DNA of 64,000 bases from Biscogniauxia marginata (Eukaryota; Ascomycota; Sordariomycetes; Xylariales; Xylariaceae): positions 62,001 through 126,000 of the forward strand of contig MU404137.1 in the NCBI GenBank assembly GCA_022695795.1, in the 5' to 3' direction. The position numbers were made by a program, and so were the translations under genes. Below are positions 32,067 through 42,372 of the stretch, one piece after another (position 1 is the stretch's first letter; every line of letters begins with the position of its first letter). Below the pieces are notes generated by a model that saw nothing but the letters and a program-made list of their open reading frames with translations, ran no database searches and was not told where the DNA came from.

Positions 32067-35000
32067 TTACTCCACCACAGCTGAGTCGGGGAAGACGTCT
32101 AGCCCGTGGATCTCCTGAAGCAGTTCCGCAAACTCTTTCTTTTCAACCTGCTCGTCGTGAACCCTGATATCTTCTAACAAGTCTTCTATGCCTTGCCCCG
32201 TCTTGCTAGCCGATCGAATGATTCTCCAAGCTCTTCGAAACTCGTCGCGGATGGCCACGATCCCGTTATGAGTGACAGTCCGGGCGACGTTATGTTCAAG
32301 TTCGAATGGATCCTCAATCGCAAACAGAAAGCGGTGACGGACTTCTTTGAGCTCCTTTGGTTTTGCAGACTGCTCTGTAGGTGTCGTGTTCGCTCCATCC
32401 GGCGATAGAGGTTGTTCCGGATGTGCATGGTTGGCCAGGAGCTGGTTCTGCATATTGTCCGTTGGTGAACTCTCGTTTGGATTTGGCGGAGCGCCTGTCT
32501 GAGGTTGCATGACAGTCCTCGCGCCTGTCCAGCCCTTTTCTACCTTCGAAAGCAGACCCCCGTATGTTCGCAGACTTAGTACATCTCGGCCCCAGTCGAA
32601 CCCGCGCTTCCGAACTGTGCTCATCATGTTGTTTTGTGCATAGTATTCGAAGAACCCTCTTAAAAGGGAGCCTAAGGATTCCCCGCTTTGGTTGAGACGG
32701 CCTTCACGAGCTAGCCTCTGAATCTCCTGCTCGTCTCTCCAGAAGCGAACATTACGGCCCTTGCAAACCGTAATGCCCTCAAGAGCCTCGGCCGACAGTT
32801 TTGGATCAGGAGGGGCCAGTTGCTGGAGGTTGGGACAGACGAATGGCTCCGCAACGTTGACTAGATAGTGTAACATCATTAAGACATAGCCATAGCTACT
32901 TAACGTTCCGCGATATGGGGTATTTATACCCCGTGCTTTCGCCCAATGCTTCACAAAGAGCACCAGGGGCCTCACTCGGGGATCAGTGTAGGAATAGCAG
33001 CGTAGCAGGAGAGTGTTCTGGAGAGCAAGGTCGGCCGAAAAGTTGATATCACACTGGACGCCCACACCACTCTTAGGGAATTCTAGGCTGTCGTGGTAAC
33101 GGTCTCTTGGCTGATTAGGAGCGAGTTTGGATGGATCGGGTAGCTGTTGGATTTTTGCGAGCAACGCACTCGTACTATGTGTGATGGGAACGACAAGATC
33201 GTATACTTCACCAATGCGAGGAGGTGGCTGTAATAGATTACGCCGAAGGACTGAGATGTACTCTCTGATAACGGGCAGATCCTCGTCGCGATAAAGTGAT
33301 TTTTCTATCGCTCTTTCGAAGCTAGCAGCAAGATGGATACTCTTGTGCTTTCTGGAAATTGCCCTTAAAGAGCGCACCTGGTTTGAAATTTCGAAGTTGC
33401 GGACCTCATCTCGCAATTGATCATCCCGGATGCCGGAAATATATTGCTGAATGACTTGAGGACGGATATCCACCCCGAGATCGGGATGGGCCCCGCCAAG
33501 TTCGGTCATGATCCTCACGGCTCGTGCATGATACTGCGCTGGAGGCTCATGTTGTTCTTGCCGGAGTTGCATAAGTTGAATCGACGGAATCTGGCGCAGG
33601 AGGTCGACGCCTAGCTGGAGCTCTTTGTTGAAGAATAAGGGGTCGGTGCCAAATGACTTGTTGCGTTGAAGATCCTTCCACCATTGAACCGTTTTCCGGT
33701 GTCCCCGCTCGAGCTGCGGAGTGCTTTCTCTCAGAATTCTTGTCTCCCATAAGCGTACAAGATTCTCGCCTTCAACCATCGTGTAGACACCCGCAAGCGA
33801 TCGGAAATTTGGCGCTTTTTGTGTCATGCCTACGTTGAAGGAAGGATAAGCAAAGATCTGATCCCGCACGTATTCATCCCGTAGCCCGGCAATGAATGCA
33901 TTGGCGACGTCATCTAGAAGCTTGAAGTCTAATTCCGTAAATTCCCCCAAGGTAGAGTGAGCGACGTCACGACCGTTTAGGCGGCGCAGGAGCCGTTTTG
34001 CGTTACCATAGTAGCTCATTAGAGATTGGTTTTCAGTCTGCTTTAACGAGCCGAGCTTATCCTCGCATGCTGCATCAGCTCCATTGCCGAGCGGATGTTG
34101 GGAGCCTCGTCGCTGGGTGTTCGCAGGGAGACGCGTAGCATCTCTACCAAGAGGCACGATGGTCTCTCTAGCTCCATCTGGGTTATCTAGTACGTCGTCC
34201 TCAACATTATGGTCTTCATCATTTAAGCCCTTCTCCCATTTTGCTCGCTCTTCCAGCAAGTCTTGGCGAAGCTTGTCGCTAGGCTTTTCGCAGAGCTTGA
34301 TAATGGGCACTCGCGTCTTGGTGAGTAGGCGAGCGCCGAACCCGGCTCCAAGCAGAGCTCCTTCGATCAGACGTGGGATTGGTGAGTCTGAAGAGTCCGG
34401 CGAGGGACGTGACATTGGTGATAGAAGGCCGAGATCCATGTCAGCTGCCTTGGTCGCAAAGCCTGACGAAAGACTTCCAAAGCATTTGAGTTGCACTGTC
34501 TGGGGCTGAAAGTCCTGAGACCTGTTGACATCAAGCTCGTGACGGCTAACGACATCGCGGCAGATGGCTTCCACATGGGCACGGAATTTCTCTTTTTCGC
34601 CAATCTCGCCTGGTTCGATCTCAGCGCCTGCAACGACCGTATGACAAAGACGATCAAGGAGTTCGCATTGGTCTATGAGCTGTTGTTCTGGGCTGAAACT
34701 GAACTGGTGATCCCCGCCAGGATTGTAGAGGGCAGGTTGAGAGGGATGACGGTCACGAGAAGGGAAAGCGTCGGCCGAGATGACAGTGACGCCTCTCGTA
34801 AACCCATCGAAGCTCTGAGGTTTCTGACGTCTCCAATCCCCATGATGGATCGGGGAATGCATCGGTGCTTGACCATACCCCCCTTGATGATGTCGTTGAG
34901 TCGGAAACGTGGGTGAATTTACCGTAGGGACTTGATCTTGAAATGCACCATGATATGGCGCCGACTGAGGTTGAAATGCATTCCGTGGTGCGTTGTTTCG

Positions 35001-35348
35001 TCGGAATTGCGGGTTTGTGAACGGCTGAGGGTGCGCGTGTGTGTCTGGGGAATGAGGTAGCTGCGCTCTTGTGTCGATAGGAATGGACAGTTGCGCACTC
35101 ATCTGGCGACGCTGGGCTTGATTCAGGCGTTTCCGGGCTCCCTTTTGATGAGGCTGGGCTGGAGTAGATGGTGTATGAGCATTCTGTACTCCTCGTCCAG
35201 CTAACGCCCTGCCACTAGAAGGTTTGTTAGGAGTAGGAGTGGCATCTGGGGACACAAGACCTGGGGTAGAGCCTTGATCAGCATTGGTGAGAATGAGGTT
35301 GCGCAGACGATCCTCGAGGGGACTGTCACCGGCCTGAAAGGCCTGCAT
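32067..35348 (-). CDS. Cid1-type terminal nucleotidyltransferase with large gag-like insertion
   Basis: Single exon, 1093 residues. The family adds A or U tails to RNA. Residues 1-230 are disordered (Gln/Pro/His-rich). The catalytic helix-turn motif FGSLSSGFATKAADMDLGLL places metal-binding Asp303 and Asp305. The third carboxylate is probably Asp767 in GVGVQCDINFS. The PAP/25A-associated central domain follows: YTDPRVRPLVLFVKHWAKA and GTLSSYGYVLMMLHYLV, then GESLGSLLRGFFEYYA. In Cid1 the Asp pair and the third Asp lie about 60 residues apart; here the gap is about 460. The inserted 400 residues contain two gag-like modules (about 432-500 and 592-653), described in the findings. There are no introns and no stop in the insert, so it is translated. 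It shares a divergent promoter with the TFIIF alpha gene. Whether it tails mRNA, as A. nidulans CutA does, cannot be told from sequence. Confidence 0.85.
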   Translation of the reverse strand: MQAFQAGDSPLEDRLRNLILTNADQGSTPGLVSPDATPTPNKPSSGRALAGRGVQNAHTPSTPAQPHQKGARKRLNQAQRRQMSAQLSIPIDTRAQLPHSPDTHAHPQPFTNPQFRRNNAPRNAFQPQSAPYHGAFQDQVPTVNSPTFPTQRHHQGGYGQAPMHSPIHHGDWRRQKPQSFDGFTRGVTVISADAFPSRDRHPSQPALYNPGGDHQFSFSPEQQLIDQCELLDRLCHTVVAGAEIEPGEIGEKEKFRAHVEAICRDVVSRHELDVNRSQDFQPQTVQLKCFGSLSSGFATKAADMDLGLLSPMSRPSPDSSDSPIPRLIEGALLGAGFGARLLTKTRVPIIKLCEKPSDKLRQDLLEERAKWEKGLNDEDHNVEDDVLDNPDGARETIVPLGRDATRLPANTQRRGSQHPLGNGADAACEDKLGSLKQTENQSLMSYYGNAKRLLRRLNGRDVAHSTLGEFTELDFKLLDDVANAFIAGLRDEYVRDQIFAYPSFNVGMTQKAPNFRSLAGVYTMVEGENLVRLWETRILRESTPQLERGHRKTVQWWKDLQRNKSFGTDPLFFNKELQLGVDLLRQIPSIQLMQLRQEQHEPPAQYHARAVRIMTELGGAHPDLGVDIRPQVIQQYISGIRDDQLRDEVRNFEISNQVRSLRAISRKHKSIHLAASFERAIEKSLYRDEDLPVIREYISVLRRNLLQPPPRIGEVYDLVVPITHSTSALLAKIQQLPDPSKLAPNQPRDRYHDSLEFPKSGVGVQCDINFSADLALQNTLLLRCYSYTDPRVRPLVLFVKHWAKARGINTPYRGTLSSYGYVLMMLHYLVNVAEPFVCPNLQQLAPPDPKLSAEALEGITVCKGRNVRFWRDEQEIQRLAREGRLNQSGESLGSLLRGFFEYYAQNNMMSTVRKRGFDWGRDVLSLRTYGGLLSKVEKGWTGARTVMQPQTGAPPNPNESSPTDNMQNQLLANHAHPEQPLSPDGANTTPTEQSAKPKELKEVRHRFLFAIEDPFELEHNVARTVTHNGIVAIRDEFRRAWRIIRSASKTGQGIEDLLEDIRVHDEQVEKKEFAELLQEIHGLDVFPDSAVVE

Positions 35349-36845
35349 GGTTTTATAAAATAGGGTAAACTAGGAGACAAGCCGCATAGTCGCGTAAGGG
35401 AGTGTTGAATGAAAAGTGGCAACGCAGTCAGTCTTAAAGCTCTCGCTATAGACAAATCGCTGCTTCGCTGCTTCGAGCTTCCAGGGCAGAGCTTTAAATC
35501 CTGGTGAGAGAATCATCAACAGAACCTCCGCGTCTTGTAGAGTAGGCCAAGAAGCGTGCCATAGATGATCAGATGGCTCTTATAGTCGTCGTTTGTATCT
35601 GACTAACGAGAAGTTTTTCGACTGCTTTCTCGCGTGGATAGCCAAGAGGAAATATTCCTCCTCTTTTATTTTCCCAATGATATCTCGGGCTGTACTGAGA
35701 AGGTCGAGGTGACACTTGGGCAGATATATTCACAGCAATTGGAGGCGAATTGAACCTCCAAGTTTCACCTACCCAAGCCTTATCCAATGACCAATGGGGT
35801 GGTATTGGATTCTTCGATGGGATGGTTCTGTTACAAGGCCCACCAAGGCAGACCAAAGCTCGGATGGTTTGAGATCAAGTCTGGATCTGGCTGCAAGAGC
35901 TGAACCACGGTCCACGTATGTATCAAAGTGGATGTATCGGAGAAGAAATGGAGTAACCTAGTAGGTAATTTGGGGGAAGACGAGGTAGGACGCAGGACGA
36001 GGCGAGGCTCGCGTTCTGGCGATGGTGCAAGTCGGTAGACGGACTTTTAAGAGTGAGGTACGCATAACTTATGGAGCATTGATTGGCTGGATTGGATGCA
36101 AAAGAGCGGAATGAAGGATCTCAATTGAATCTTCCGGTGGGAAAAAGATACCTGAGTGGGTCTGAAGATGTGGTACCGGCGGCTGAATTTGCCCAATCTG
36201 CTGAGTGTGACCCCACCCAAAGATACCTGGCCCGGTGCGATGAGAAGTCTCGTAGTGACGTTATACGGACCTAAACTAGGCTGTTTCCCCACTCTTTTCC
36301 CACCTGCCTACAGGTACCGCGTAGGGTGAGTAGGCAGGTAAAGGTTGCCGCTTGCCGCTAGCCGCCTGCCCATTTTGCTGCCTCGCGCCTTTGTCATCAT
36401 CCACGTCTTATCCAATCCATCTTGCCCACCACTTCATTCATTATTCCTTTCGATCAACCTCCTACTTGCAGCTTCACTGTCACCGAACTCGATCAATCCA
36501 ACCTGCCCACAATTGAAGCTGCCCCTTTCCATTCTTCTCTTTTCCAATCATTGCATGTAGTTCTATGCGCGCTGCTGGGCCCACGACCAAGCACCACAAT
36601 AACCATTTCGTACAACAAAGAGTCTTCCTCACCTGCCTCTCCGCACCCGCCTCGCCCAAACCACACTTGTATCTATTCGAGACTACAGCGGTATTCGCTT
36701 CACGAAGTTTCCGCTTCTACCGCCACCGATGATCTCGTGCGAAATATAGAGCAAGGGCCTGTTGGCTTGGATGTCTTTTGTCGATACTGCGCATTCCGAG
36801 ACTACCTGAACACAGACCACCACCGGCTTCTTCCGACGCAACGCC
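35349..36845. promoter_or_regulatory. Divergent promoter, nucleotidyltransferase / TFIIF alpha
   Basis: 1.5 kb between outward-facing starts. CCAAT boxes occur at 35784-35788 and 35791-35795, with the inverse ATTGG at 35804-35808, 36082-36086 and 36091-36095; this is the binding sequence of the fungal HAP/CBF complex. 36340-36840 is CT-rich and probably the leader of the TFIIF alpha mRNA. A 168-codon frame at 36422-36928 overlaps the TFIIF alpha start in another frame and is low-complexity, so I do not count it. Confidence 0.5.
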
Positions 36846-38982
36846 ATGAGCGCATCACCCTCCGGTGGTCCCAACGGCCAGAGGCCGACTCCTCCTTCGG
36901 GAGCACCTCCTTTGCGTCGCCCACGTAATACGGGAAACCCTCTCGTGCCTCGAAAGAAGCCTATACAGCGACCGCCTCCAGCCAAAGCTGTCCCGCCCAC
37001 CAAAGGTGCGCCTGCTGTCAATGCTCCTCGCCCAGGTGCGAAGGCTCAGCCGCGTCCTACACAACCGACTAAGGGCCCGCCTACTTTCGATCACTTGCGT
37101 CGACAAAATGGCGGATGGTCTATGCCTAAGCCTCCTGATGCCCAGGAGTATCCTTTATTCATTACCAAGAAAGCCCTAAAGGAGGGTTTGCGCTTCCACG
37201 TCATGAGATTTGCGTCCTCCGCTCGTGGTACCCAACAAGGCGATATCGACCCTACTGATCAGACCAAGTTCGCTCGCCCTGTTACCTTGCACCGACGCGA
37301 CCCACGACAACCCCCGCCCGGCCGTGAGATCAAGGAGGAAGAAGTAGTTGAGCAACCTGTCGTCAATACCGAAGAGGCCGAGAAACTCGCGCAGCTGAAA
37401 TCCGAGAGAGAAGCTCAGCGTGCCCTCGATGACGCACAGAAAGCACCTGTTGTCAAGGATGCCAACCCTAAGAAGCAACCCAAGAAGGAGAAAAGGCCGG
37501 GAACGCAGGTTCACTATCAGGCGCGTACAGAGCAGCAGAAGAAGGAGGCCGAGATAAGGTACGAGGAGGCTTTGCCATGGCACCTTGAGGATGCTGATGG
37601 GAAGAACGTCTGGGTTGGACAATACGAAGCCCCCTTGTCAAACAGTAAGGTCGCCTTGATGATTCATAATGGAGGATTCCGCATGGTTCCTCTAGAGAAG
37701 TGGTACAAGTTTACCTCGAAGCGTGGAGCATTCCAGGCTTTGTCTATTGAAGAGGCAGAAAAGATCATGAGCAAGAGTGCCGCGCCTGGGCGTTGGGCTA
37801 TAAAGAACGCGGAGCGAGAGAAAGCAGAGAAGGCCATAGAGGCCTCACGAAAGATCATCAATGGGCGTGTAGCCGTCAAACAAGAGAGCAACACGTTTCA
37901 GCAGGCTTCACGCAGAGAGAAAATGGAACACGACGATATTGATATGTCTGGAGACGAATTCCAGGATGACGATGAGACGGCTGGGTTTGAACCTGATAAG
38001 GATGAGGATACCAGAGACTCGAAAGACCGAGTTCGTCGTGAGCAGCTTGGTGCTAATCTATTCGGTGACGCGGATGAACAAAAGGTTGAGAAGGAAGAGG
38101 CAGAAATGAAAAAGGAAGAAGAATTGACTAAGCTCCTCGGCAAAAACGTCAAAAAGGCACTGCGGCATGACAAGCAGTTCCAGTACGACAGTGACTCCTC
38201 TATGGACAGAGACCCTTTCGCCTCTTCGGTAAGTAGCTATGTGGTCCTATTCAGATTAACTTGAGACTGATGAAACCATGTAGAGCGACTCGGAATCGGA
38301 ATCGGACGAAGAGAAAAAGGATGAGGACAAGAAGGCAGATAAAGATAAGGATAAGGATAAGAATGCCGCGTCTTCCAAGGGAGGAAATACTCCTCAGGGC
38401 AAAAAGGCGTCCGCCGAGGCGGCAAAGAAGGGCAAGTCTCTCAAACGACCCGGGTCTCCAATGGTTTCGGATTCTAGTGGTACCGAGTCCACCCGCAAGA
38501 AGAAGAAGAAGACCGGTCCGAATTCCTCCATTCCAGGGAGCCGTGGCGGTACTCCCCTGCCCCAACGTGGACGACCTGGCGCTGGCTCCACAAGCGATGG
38601 CGAGGCCACAGCCGGCGAGATGTCTGATGGCGCAGGAGGTAAGAAGAAGCATCGTGGACCTCAGGGTGCTGGTGCAAGGGGCACACCTGTCGGCTCACGA
38701 GCGGGTAGTCCAGCTCTGCCCCAAAATAGTAATGTCCGAGCCAATTCTCCCAGTGCCACTGCTCAGAGCCCGACTCCGAACGCTGCAAACGTCATCACTC
38801 CCCAGGAGATTGTCGACGCCCTGCCGCCTCTTCCGGGTGGTGTTACCATTGGTGGGCTTTTGAAGGTGTTCCAGGACCGCATAGACAAGCCTGGCTGTAT
38901 GTCAAGAAAGGACTGGATCAAGCTGGTCAAGGAAAACGCCAACTTTAACAGCTCCGAGAAACTGCTGCGTCGCAGGTCTTAA
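36846..38982 (+). CDS. TFG1: TFIIF alpha subunit (RAP74/Tfg1)
   Basis: General transcription factor IIF, large subunit; binds RNA polymerase II with the beta subunit and acts in initiation and elongation. Exons 36846-38228 and 38284-38982 give 693 residues; the 55-nt intron (GTAAGT, CTGAT, TGTAG) falls between codons in an acidic Ser-rich stretch. The N-terminal dimerisation domain is seen in YPLFITKKALKEGLRFHVMR (about 95-115) and PWHLEDADGKNVWVGQYEAP followed by MIHNGGFRMVPLEKWYKFTSK (about 243-290), as in the family triple-barrel. A long charged middle (EEEAEMKKEEELTKLLG, then KADKDKDKDK) separates it from the C-terminal winged helix, ITPQEIVDALPPLP through CMSRKDWIKLVKENANF (about 630-693), which in other species binds the Fcp1 phosphatase. 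Length is close to yeast Tfg1 (735). Confidence 0.93.
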
Positions 38983-39633
38983 GAGGATCAAAAGAGATTC
39001 CCCCCAACTTTACGCGCCATGGATCACTATTCCTTCGAAGGACACAATAGGTGTACACTACCTAGCGTGTGGGTTCTTCTAAATGCATAAATACCAGGTT
39101 GGCAGGATGACAGTCAGCAACATAATATGATCATGAAAAGTCGATTAGGGGGGGGGGGGTTATTAGGTGACATGAAGTCTGCTTTCTGCAGACAAATTTG
39201 GGAAGGAGGGGAGGTGTTATCAATTGACAAATTTTCTTTCGGCCGTGGTATGGAGATACCTAGCATTTCACAGATCTTCTTCGCAAGTACTCCGGCTTAC
39301 AAGTTGAACCTGAAGCTCAGAGGCACGGAGAGGGGGCGGCCGCTGCTTTATTATACATTAGTGTCACGGTAGATCGGAATACACACAAATATGCAAAATA
39401 CAGAGGTGCTTGAACTACTGGAAACTGAAATAGCAACCCCACCCCCCTTCTCAAAGAAAAAGTATTAAAAAAAAAAAAAAGGAGACAATTCTTTGCCCTA
39501 GGCTCGAGTGTGATTTTAGTAGATAATATATAAAAGCGCATTGTAAGGGGGTATATTAATCATTCTGATGACGATAAATCTTGCATCTCCTCTCTGCTCC
39601 TGACTTCGCTTTGACATGAATCTCCCTTCTAGT
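38983..39633. other. Intergenic, convergent 3' flanks with G and A runs
   Basis: Between TFIIF alpha and Bud13. It contains a 12-base G run (39148-39159) and an A run near 39466-39480. Frames here are short and non-coding in character. Confidence 0.6.
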
Positions 39634-40818
39634 CTAATCGTCCATCTGCCACGAGTACTCAAGCCCCTTGTTCCTCTCCCGCCGGTTAATCGCCTTGAAT
39701 CGCTCAGCCTCGAACCCGTTCCCCCGATCTACGCCGTCCCACCGGTACCCGGGGCGGATCTGATACCGGTTCGGCGCCCACGCGCCCTGGTATATCGGCC
39801 GACCCTTGCCGCTACTCTTCTTCGCACTTGCCCCCTTTCCACGTGTAGCAGCAACAGCAACAGCAACAGCACCACCACTACCGCCGCCGCCGCCGCCACC
39901 GCCGGGCCCCACCCCGATGAACTCGGCCATCGTGTCACCCCACCGCACCTTCTCCTTCAACTCGCGGTTCATGTCCTCGTCGTCGACCCCCCTCGCGACG
40001 CCCATGACGGCTGCGTCGTCGAGCTCCTCCCTGCGGCGCCGCGCGGCCGCGGCCTGGACCTCGCCGCGCAGGGCCAGCCTCGCCGCCTCCTCCCTCTCGC
40101 GCGCGGCCTCGGCCTCGCGCCGCAGCTCGGCGCGCTTCATGCTCACGTCGACGCGGCGGCCCGTCGCGTCGCGGTACACCGTCTCCTCCTCCTCCTCCTC
40201 GCCGACCTTGCCCTTGCCTTTGTCCCTGCGCTCGCGCTCGTATTCCTCGCGCTCCCGGCGCCGGCGCCGCTCGAGCTGCGCCGACACGGCCGCGCCCGTC
40301 TGCAGCCCCGCGTACGTCCCGTCCGACATGAGGACTACGGCCGGGGAGTCGTCGCCCGCCGTCGTGGCGCGCGAGGCGTTCTCGGCTGCGGCCGAGGCGA
40401 GGATCGCGTCCGCGGCGCGGGCGTCGTCTGATGCTGCTGCTACTGCTGCGGTTGCGGTCGTGGTCGTGGTCGGTGTGCCATTGTTGTTGTTGTTGTTATT
40501 GTCGTTGTCGTTGTCGCCTTTGCCTTGCGTCTTGCTGCTGCCGCCGCCGCCGGCGGTGGGGGGCGCCCCGACGACTTTCCACCCGGATTTCTTGGCCTTG
40601 CGGAACTCGGCGCTCGTGCCGGCCACGACTCCGGCTTCGTTGTCGTCGTCGTCGCCGCCGCCGTTGTTCCGCCGCGACCACCCGGATTCTTCGTCCTCGT
40701 CGGCGATGATCAGGCCCGCGGACGCCGGGTCCTGGTGCTTGCGCTTGCGCTTCTTGGAGGGTTTCGGGTCGGCGGTGAGGTAGCGCGTCGCGAGGTAGCT
40801 GGAGAGGTCGGAGGGCAT
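39634..40818 (-). CDS. BUD13: Pre-mRNA splicing factor Bud13/Cwc26 (RES complex)
   Basis: Single exon, 394 residues. Bud13, with Snu17/Ist3 and Pml1, forms the RES complex that helps splicing and nuclear retention of pre-mRNA. The N-terminus MPSDLSSYLATRYLTADPK and a following Lys/Arg block (SKKRKRKHQD) fit the family. The mid-region has ETVYRDATGRRVDVSMKRAE and a charged helix. The diagnostic C-terminus reads APNRYQIRPGYRWDGVDRGN followed by FEAERFKAINRRERNKG, the Snu17-binding and conserved tail region. Low-complexity insertions typical of this locus are an Asn run (NDNDNNNNNNN), Thr and Ala runs, and a Gly run. Coding GC content is very high, producing long open frames on the opposite strand that are shadows. 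The start is the first ATG and matches family N-termini. Confidence 0.93.
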   Translation of the reverse strand: MPSDLSSYLATRYLTADPKPSKKRKRKHQDPASAGLIIADEDEESGWSRRNNGGGDDDDNEAGVVAGTSAEFRKAKKSGWKVVGAPPTAGGGGSSKTQGKGDNDNDNNNNNNNGTPTTTTTATAAVAAASDDARAADAILASAAAENASRATTAGDDSPAVVLMSDGTYAGLQTGAAVSAQLERRRRREREEYERERRDKGKGKVGEEEEEETVYRDATGRRVDVSMKRAELRREAEAAREREEAARLALRGEVQAAAARRRREELDDAAVMGVARGVDDEDMNRELKEKVRWGDTMAEFIGVGPGGGGGGGGSGGAVAVAVAATRGKGASAKKSSGKGRPIYQGAWAPNRYQIRPGYRWDGVDRGNGFEAERFKAINRRERNKGLEYSWQMDD

Positions 40819-41224
40819 GGCGGCGGTGGCGGTGGCAGGTGGTATGAGGTTGTGGAGCTACGTACTCGTAACAGGGGAGGCCGGCCTCCAGAGGATTGAT
40901 TGGTAGTTTGATTATCGATTCCGTTTTTTTTTTGTAAATTTCGCGAATTGTTTAGTCGGTGTTTCTACTCGAGTGAGGTCGGAGCTGGTGAATTGATGCA
41001 GGTAGGTTGAGGTAGGTCTATGATATTGTATTGTAGCCGCGATGGTGGCCTCCTCTAGCTCTGATTTGATTTGTATGTGTATGATAACGAGAAGTGGAAG
41101 CTGGAACTTTTCTGATAGAGATGTATACTCCGATAAGAGTAAAAAAGAGTGGCTCTCCCAACAGCTATGAATTCATATTTAAAGGAATATGCACATATCG
41201 AGAATAATTGCCTTTATCCGATTA

Positions 41225-41515
41225 ATAAGCATTTCAATTACATCTCATCTCTTATTATTACACTTTTAATTAGTAAAAATTATTTACGCCGTATTAAAAT
41301 TAATTAATAATTAATATTATTTAAATAATTAATATTATTTAAATAATTATATTTAACTTTATATTTTAAAAATTAAATATTTATTTTATATAAAATATTT
41401 AATTAAAAATTAATATATTTATTATTTTTTTAAAAACGTATAATATTAAATAAAAGTTATATAGTTAAAAGAATAAATCTAATAATTATGTTTAATTGTT
41501 AATAAGGTAAAAATC
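41225..41515. repeat. AT-rich island
   Basis: In 41281-41460 only 9 of 180 bases are G or C (95% A+T), counted directly. The flanks return sharply to about 50%. It includes a tandem duplication of an 18-base AT unit near 41305-41350. The content fits an old element mutated by RIP (C to T in duplicated DNA) or an AT-rich structural element; no coding remnant is readable. Confidence 0.75.
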
Positions 41516-42198
41516 ACGTAAAGACGCCTATTTTATAAGTCGTGTGTGACGTGAAGGACGCCATTTTTAGATCGCTAAACTTCCAGTTCTGAAGGCTTCT
41601 ATACCGGTAAGCATCATTTATCTGCAAAATATTAAGGGCTTAAGAGGGGTTGGTCTCCAAACCTTAAGGGCTAAGGATGAAAGGTTTCACAGCAAAATAG
41701 ACAGGTTGTGTGTGCCCCGGAGATCTTGAGGACTTCCTAGCGATTATTCTGAGTCCAATAGTAGCCCTATGTTCGCATAACCCTGAACCAGTTGTGGGCT
41801 TATTCACTCTTTTGACACACAACCCATTATATTTACTGCCACAACGTCCTACTAGTGACGGTCGTATCAAATCACTAGAAAGGATCCTAATTTACTTAAG
41901 CACTAGGTACTTGGTGTTCGATCGTAGCTCGCTAAGACATTGCTCTTGCTATATATTTGTTGTCCCCATATTCTATTGTTCTAATGTGTTCCGCATGTAA
42001 GTTGCTCGTAGTCCACGGGTTTGAATTGAAGATGCGGAAATATGTTTGCTATTGCTGTTACCAGCGGTGTCTTGTCACTACGCAATATAAGCAATGCCAT
42101 CGAAAGTACAAGATTTATTCCTGCCTTCCGTTGACTTTTCTCGTCTCTACCTAGATACCTTAAATTATAAAGTTGAAATGCTTCAAGGGAGGGGAACA

Positions 42199-42372
42199 AT
42201 GGCAAGTGGGAGTACTCTCAGAGTTACCTACCTAATCATGCCTTTCTGTGTGGTTGTGGCTGCCCAGGGTTGTCACGCCACTCCTTCTGACAACAGGGCT
42301 ATTTCTCTACACATTGCCAATGGCATTACCAATCTAAACGATAACTTTTACGACGAGAAAAGCGATTACTGA
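42199..42372 (+). CDS. Possible small secreted protein or relic
   Basis: 57 codons from an ATG. The first 26 residues look like a signal peptide: a short N-region, the hydrophobic core LIMPFCVVVAA, then the small-residue end CHATPS. The mature part would be about 30 residues (SLHIANGITNLNDNFYDEKS). After the TGA the two other frames continue with further Cys and Trp residues (TESCTRSP, HCWHI, GNGNCW), so this may be the first exon of a small secreted protein whose splicing I cannot resolve, or a decayed gene. It stands alone in gene-poor DNA, as effector-like genes often do, but chance is not excluded. Confidence 0.25.
   Translation: MASGSTLRVTYLIMPFCVVVAAQGCHATPSDNRAISLHIANGITNLNDNFYDEKSDY

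Noticed and set aside
36422..36928. 168-codon + strand frame before and across the TFIIF alpha start
   Set aside because: It overlaps the conserved start of TFIIF alpha in another frame and is pyrimidine-derived low complexity; it is more likely 5' leader.
39806..40783. 325-codon open frame on the + strand
   Set aside because: Lies opposite Bud13 in very GC-rich DNA; its product is low-complexity Ser/Leu/Pro/Val and is a shadow of the real gene.
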